NCBI GenBank assembly: GCA_008933705.1
Contig: WBUN01000009.1
Location: 48,556 to 112,555, forward strand
Length of the DNA stretch: 64,000 bases
Source: Hyphomicrobiaceae bacterium
Lineage (GTDB): Bacteria; Pseudomonadota; Alphaproteobacteria; Rhizobiales; Hyphomicrobiaceae
Reading direction: 5' to 3'
Every line of letters starts with the position of its first letter. The first letter of the stretch is position 1. The notes beneath the pieces were generated by a model. That model did no database searches and had not been told where the DNA came from. It saw only the letters and a program-made list of their open reading frames with translations. Shown here piece by piece: positions 61,675-64,000 of the stretch. The position numbers and the translations under genes were made by a program.

Positions 61675-61737
61675 GATGGGCGGCAAACGAGGCCGTCATC
61701 CCATGACTCTCGCTAACCGGAGAGGGATACGGGCTGG

Positions 61738-62808
61738 ATGAGTGCAGATATGCAGCAGACCGCCGAAGGTGCGGCAGCGCGCCAGGATTTTGATATCGAC
61801 CGACTGTCGGCCTATCTGGCACCCCGCCTTCCCGGGTTTGGCGGGCATATCGCGGTGGAGCGCTGCAAAGGCGGGCAGTCGAACCCGACCTTCCTCGTCA
61901 CCGCCGGCAAGCGCCGCTTCGTGTTGCGGAGCAAGCCGATAGGCACGCTGCTGCCGACCGCGCATGCCGTTGACCGCGAATACCGGGTTACCGCGGCGCT
62001 GGCCGGTACCGGCGTCCCGGTGGCCCCTGCGCATCTGCTGTGCGAGGACAGCTCGGTCGTCGGCACCAGCTTCTACCTTATGGACTTCGTGGACGGGCGC
62101 ATTTTTTGGGACCCTTCGTTGCCCGGCATGGCGCCAGCCCAGCGCGGCGCGCTCTACGACGAACTCGGACGCGTGATGGCCGCGCTGCACCAAGTGGATC
62201 CGGTCGCAGTCGGCCTCGGCGACTTCGGTGAGGGCGGCAGCTTTGTCGCGCGGCAGCTGGCGCGCTGGTCGCGCCAGTACAGAGCGTCGGAAACACAGCC
62301 CATCGCGGCGGCCGACGCCCTGATTGACTGGCTGCCGCAGCAACCTCCCAGCCAGCGTCAGACATGCATCGTGCACGGCGACTTCCGCATCGACAATGTC
62401 ATCTATCACCCGACCGAGCCGCTTATCCTGGCTGTCCTCGACTGGGAGCTTTCGACGCTCGGCGATCCGCTGGTTGACTTCGCCTATCATTGCATGAGCT
62501 GGCGCCTGCCGCCCGCGTTGCGCGGCCTGGCCGGCCGCGACCTCGCCACACTCGGCATTCCCGATGAGGCATCCTATCTGCGGCGCTATCTCGAACGCAC
62601 GGGCAGAACCTACGAAATACCGCAAGCGGACTGGACCTACTACCTTGTCTTCAACATGTTCCGTCTTGTCTGCATTCTGCAGGGGATCGCCGCGCGGGCC
62701 CTCAAGGGCACCGCATCAAGCGAGCACGCCGCCGACATCGGCCGCCACGCGCAGCCGTTGGCCGAGCAGGCCTGGGCACTGGCGCAGACAATTTCAGCAC
62801 AACGCTAA
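61738..62808 (+). CDS. APH-like phosphotransferase (ACAD10/11 or LvaA type)
   Basis: 356-aa aminoglycoside-phosphotransferase-fold kinase. FVLRSKPIG carries the ATP-binding Lys, [13 protein letters not shown] is the catalytic loop with Asp and Asn, and [19 protein letters not shown] carries the Mg-binding Asp. This subgroup does not inactivate antibiotics. In bacteria (LvaA) and in human ACAD10/11 it phosphorylates 4-hydroxyacyl-CoA, and the partner dehydrogenase-fold enzyme eliminates phosphate. The next gene is such a partner, 20 bases downstream. Confidence 0.92.
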   Translation: MSADMQQTAEGAAARQDFDIDRLSAYLAPRLPGFGGHIAVERCKGGQSNPTFLVTAGKRRFVLRSKPIGTLLPTAHAVDREYRVTAALAGTGVPVAPAHLLCEDSSVVGTSFYLMDFVDGRIFWDPSLPGMAPAQRGALYDELGRVMAALHQVDPVAVGLGDFGEGGSFVARQLARWSRQYRASETQPIAAADALIDWLPQQPPSQRQTCIVHGDFRIDNVIYHPTEPLILAVLDWELSTLGDPLVDFAYHCMSWRLPPALRGLAGRDLATLGIPDEASYLRRYLERTGRTYEIPQADWTYYLVFNMFRLVCILQGIAARALKGTASSEHAADIGRHAQPLAEQAWALAQTISAQR

Positions 62809-62828
62809 CCGGATGCGAAGGAACGGTC

Positions 62829-64000
62829 ATGGACTTCGAGCCATCCCTAAGAGTCGCGGAACTGCAGCGGCGCGTGTGGCGCTTTCTTCAGGAAGAGATC
62901 ATTCCCGCCGAGGCGCGGTTCGACGCGGAAGTGGAAGCGCTGCGCCAAGCCGGCCGGCGCTGGCAACCGACCACGGTCATGGAGGAGTTGAAGCAGAAGG
63001 CCAGGGCCGCCGGCCTGTGGAACCTGTTCCTGCCCGATTGCGAATACGGTGCCGGCCTTACCAATCTCGAATACGCGCCGCTCGCCGAGATCATGGGCCG
63101 CTCGCCCATCGGCTCCGAGCCGTTCAACTGCTCGGCGCCCGACACGGGCAACATGGAGACACTGCAGCGCTACGGCACGCCCGAGCAAAAGGAGCGCTGG
63201 CTGAAGCCCCTGCTGGAGGGAACGATCCGCTCCGCCTTTGCCATGACCGAGCCGCAGGTGGCCTCGTCGGACGCCACCAACATCGAGGCGCAGATTGTCC
63301 GCGACGGCGGTCAGTATGTCATCAATGGGCGCAAGTGGTGGACGTCGGGAGCCAATGACAGTCGCTGCAAGATCCTGATCTTCATGGGCAAGACGGCGCC
63401 TGGCAACCCTGACAGGTATCGCCAGCAGTCGATGATCCTGGTGCCTGTCGACACGCCGGGCATCAAGGTGCTGCGACATCTGACAGTGTTTGGCTATGAC
63501 GACGCGCCGCACGGTCATGCCGAGGTCGCGTTCGACAACGTCCGCGTGCCGGTCGAGAACGTGCTGCTCGGGGAGGGACGCGGTTTCGAGATTGCCCAGG
63601 GCCGCCTCGGCCCCGGGCGCATCCACCACTGCATGCGCTTGATCGGCATGGCTGAGCGTGCCCTCGAGCAGATGTGCCGGCGTGCGCAGACCCGCGTATC
63701 GTTCGGCCGCAAGCTCTCCGACCAGGGCGTGACACGCGAACGCATCGCCAAGGCTCGGATCATGATCGATCAGGCGCGCTTGCTCGTCCTGTACGCCGCC
63801 TGGAAGATGGACAAGGCCGGCAACAAGGCCGCGCAGCAGGAGATCGCTATGATCAAGGTCGCCGCACCGTCCATGGCCTGCCAGGTCATCGACTGGTCGA
63901 TGCAGGTGCATGGTGGCGGCGCCATGTGCGACGACTTCGGGCTGGCGCGTGCCTATTCAGCGGCGCGCGCGATCCGCTTTGCGGACGGCCCGGACGAGGT
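62829..64000 (+). CDS. ACAD10/11-type acyl-CoA dehydrogenase-fold protein (runs off the end)
   Basis: 390 residues are visible from ATG 62829, open to the window end. It has the acyl-CoA dehydrogenase fold: [17 protein letters not shown] (substrate/FAD loop), [50 protein letters not shown] and [23 protein letters not shown]. At the end ADGPDEV replaces the usual YEGTNEI, so the catalytic-base Glu is Asp. ADGPDEV is the hallmark of the ACAD10/11/LvaC group, which dephosphorylates and isomerises 4-phosphoacyl-CoA. Its pairing with the APH-like kinase fits. Confidence 0.92.
   Translation, partial: MDFEPSLRVAELQRRVWRFLQEEIIPAEARFDAEVEALRQAGRRWQPTTVMEELKQKARAAGLWNLFLPDCEYGAGLTNLEYAPLAEIMGRSPIGSEPFNCSAPDTGNMETLQRYGTPEQKERWLKPLLEGTIRSAFAMTEPQVASSDATNIEAQIVRDGGQYVINGRKWWTSGANDSRCKILIFMGKTAPGNPDRYRQQSMILVPVDTPGIKVLRHLTVFGYDDAPHGHAEVAFDNVRVPVENVLLGEGRGFEIAQGRLGPGRIHHCMRLIGMAERALEQMCRRAQTRVSFGRKLSDQGVTRERIAKARIMIDQARLLVLYAAWKMDKAGNKAAQQEIAMIKVAAPSMACQVIDWSMQVHGGGAMCDDFGLARAYSAARAIRFADGPDE

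Noticed and set aside
61738..62808. Antibiotic-resistance aminoglycoside phosphotransferase
   Set aside because: The fold is shared, but the operon context and the [10 protein letters not shown] motif place it with acyl-CoA-linked kinases.

Overview
The window is GC-rich throughout and densely coded. Its gene content points to an aerobic, metabolically versatile alphaproteobacterium (Rhizobiales-like soil or plant-associated). This rests on the mix of peptide-type and branched-chain-type ABC importers, a Bug-type receptor, several acyl-CoA dehydrogenases, class III CoA-transferases, a fused indolepyruvate:ferredoxin oxidoreductase and many GntR/MocR/LysR/TetR/AraC regulators. No rRNA, tRNA or CRISPR array was seen. 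The window reads as a mosaic of catabolic cassettes separated by scars of mobile elements (IS110-, IS630- and IS1595-like remnants and a 110-bp inverted-repeat element).

Layout. 1-8.9 kb (+): thiolase-fold/DUF35 pair, a peptide-type ABC importer with fused ATPases, a hot-dog thioesterase and a 600-aa acyl-CoA dehydrogenase. 9-12.7 kb: a small accessory island with a guanylate-kinase-like gene diverging from an autoinhibited Fic protein, a helically phased T-tract repeat array between them, a frameshifted wHTH/HEPN-like gene and an IS110 remnant. 13-17.6 kb: alcohol dehydrogenase, then MFS/Tat-thioredoxin/CcdA genes divergent from an AraC regulator. 17.7-25.2 kb (-): a tightly coupled operon with larB, larE and larC (nickel-pincer nucleotide cofactor synthesis), a free-standing LarC2-like protein, a small His-containing membrane protein, a 596-aa protein I cannot assign, a CitE-like lyase and a flavin amine oxidase. 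No recognisable LarA enzyme is in the window. 25.2-30.3 kb: relic of a MocR gene, GST, LysR, a GrdB/PrdB-like protein, a small membrane protein and an intact MocR regulator.

30.6-34.1 kb: FCD-type GntR regulator, FAD oxidoreductase and a divergent Bug receptor. 34.1-42.4 kb: pseudogene and IS scars, then a minus-strand operon of amidohydrolase, CobW-type GTPase and a complete peptide/nickel-type ABC importer. 42.6-46.2 kb: IS1595 remnant, MocR regulator and a divergent class III aminotransferase. 46.5-64 kb: a TetR gene divergent from a long plus-strand catabolic operon: GH105-like hydrolase, LivHM and fused LivGF, CoA-transferase, acyl-CoA dehydrogenase, second CoA-transferase, LivJ-like receptor, acyl-CoA synthetase, fused indolepyruvate oxidoreductase, and an APH-like kinase with an ACAD10/11-type dehydrogenase that runs off the end.

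The most unusual parts are the LarA-less nickel-pincer operon with its unassigned partners, and the Fic/kinase pair with its repeat array. The last operon looks like a complete uptake, CoA-activation, oxidation and 4-hydroxyacyl-CoA phosphorylation route for an aryl or hydroxy acid; the substrate is inferred, not shown.
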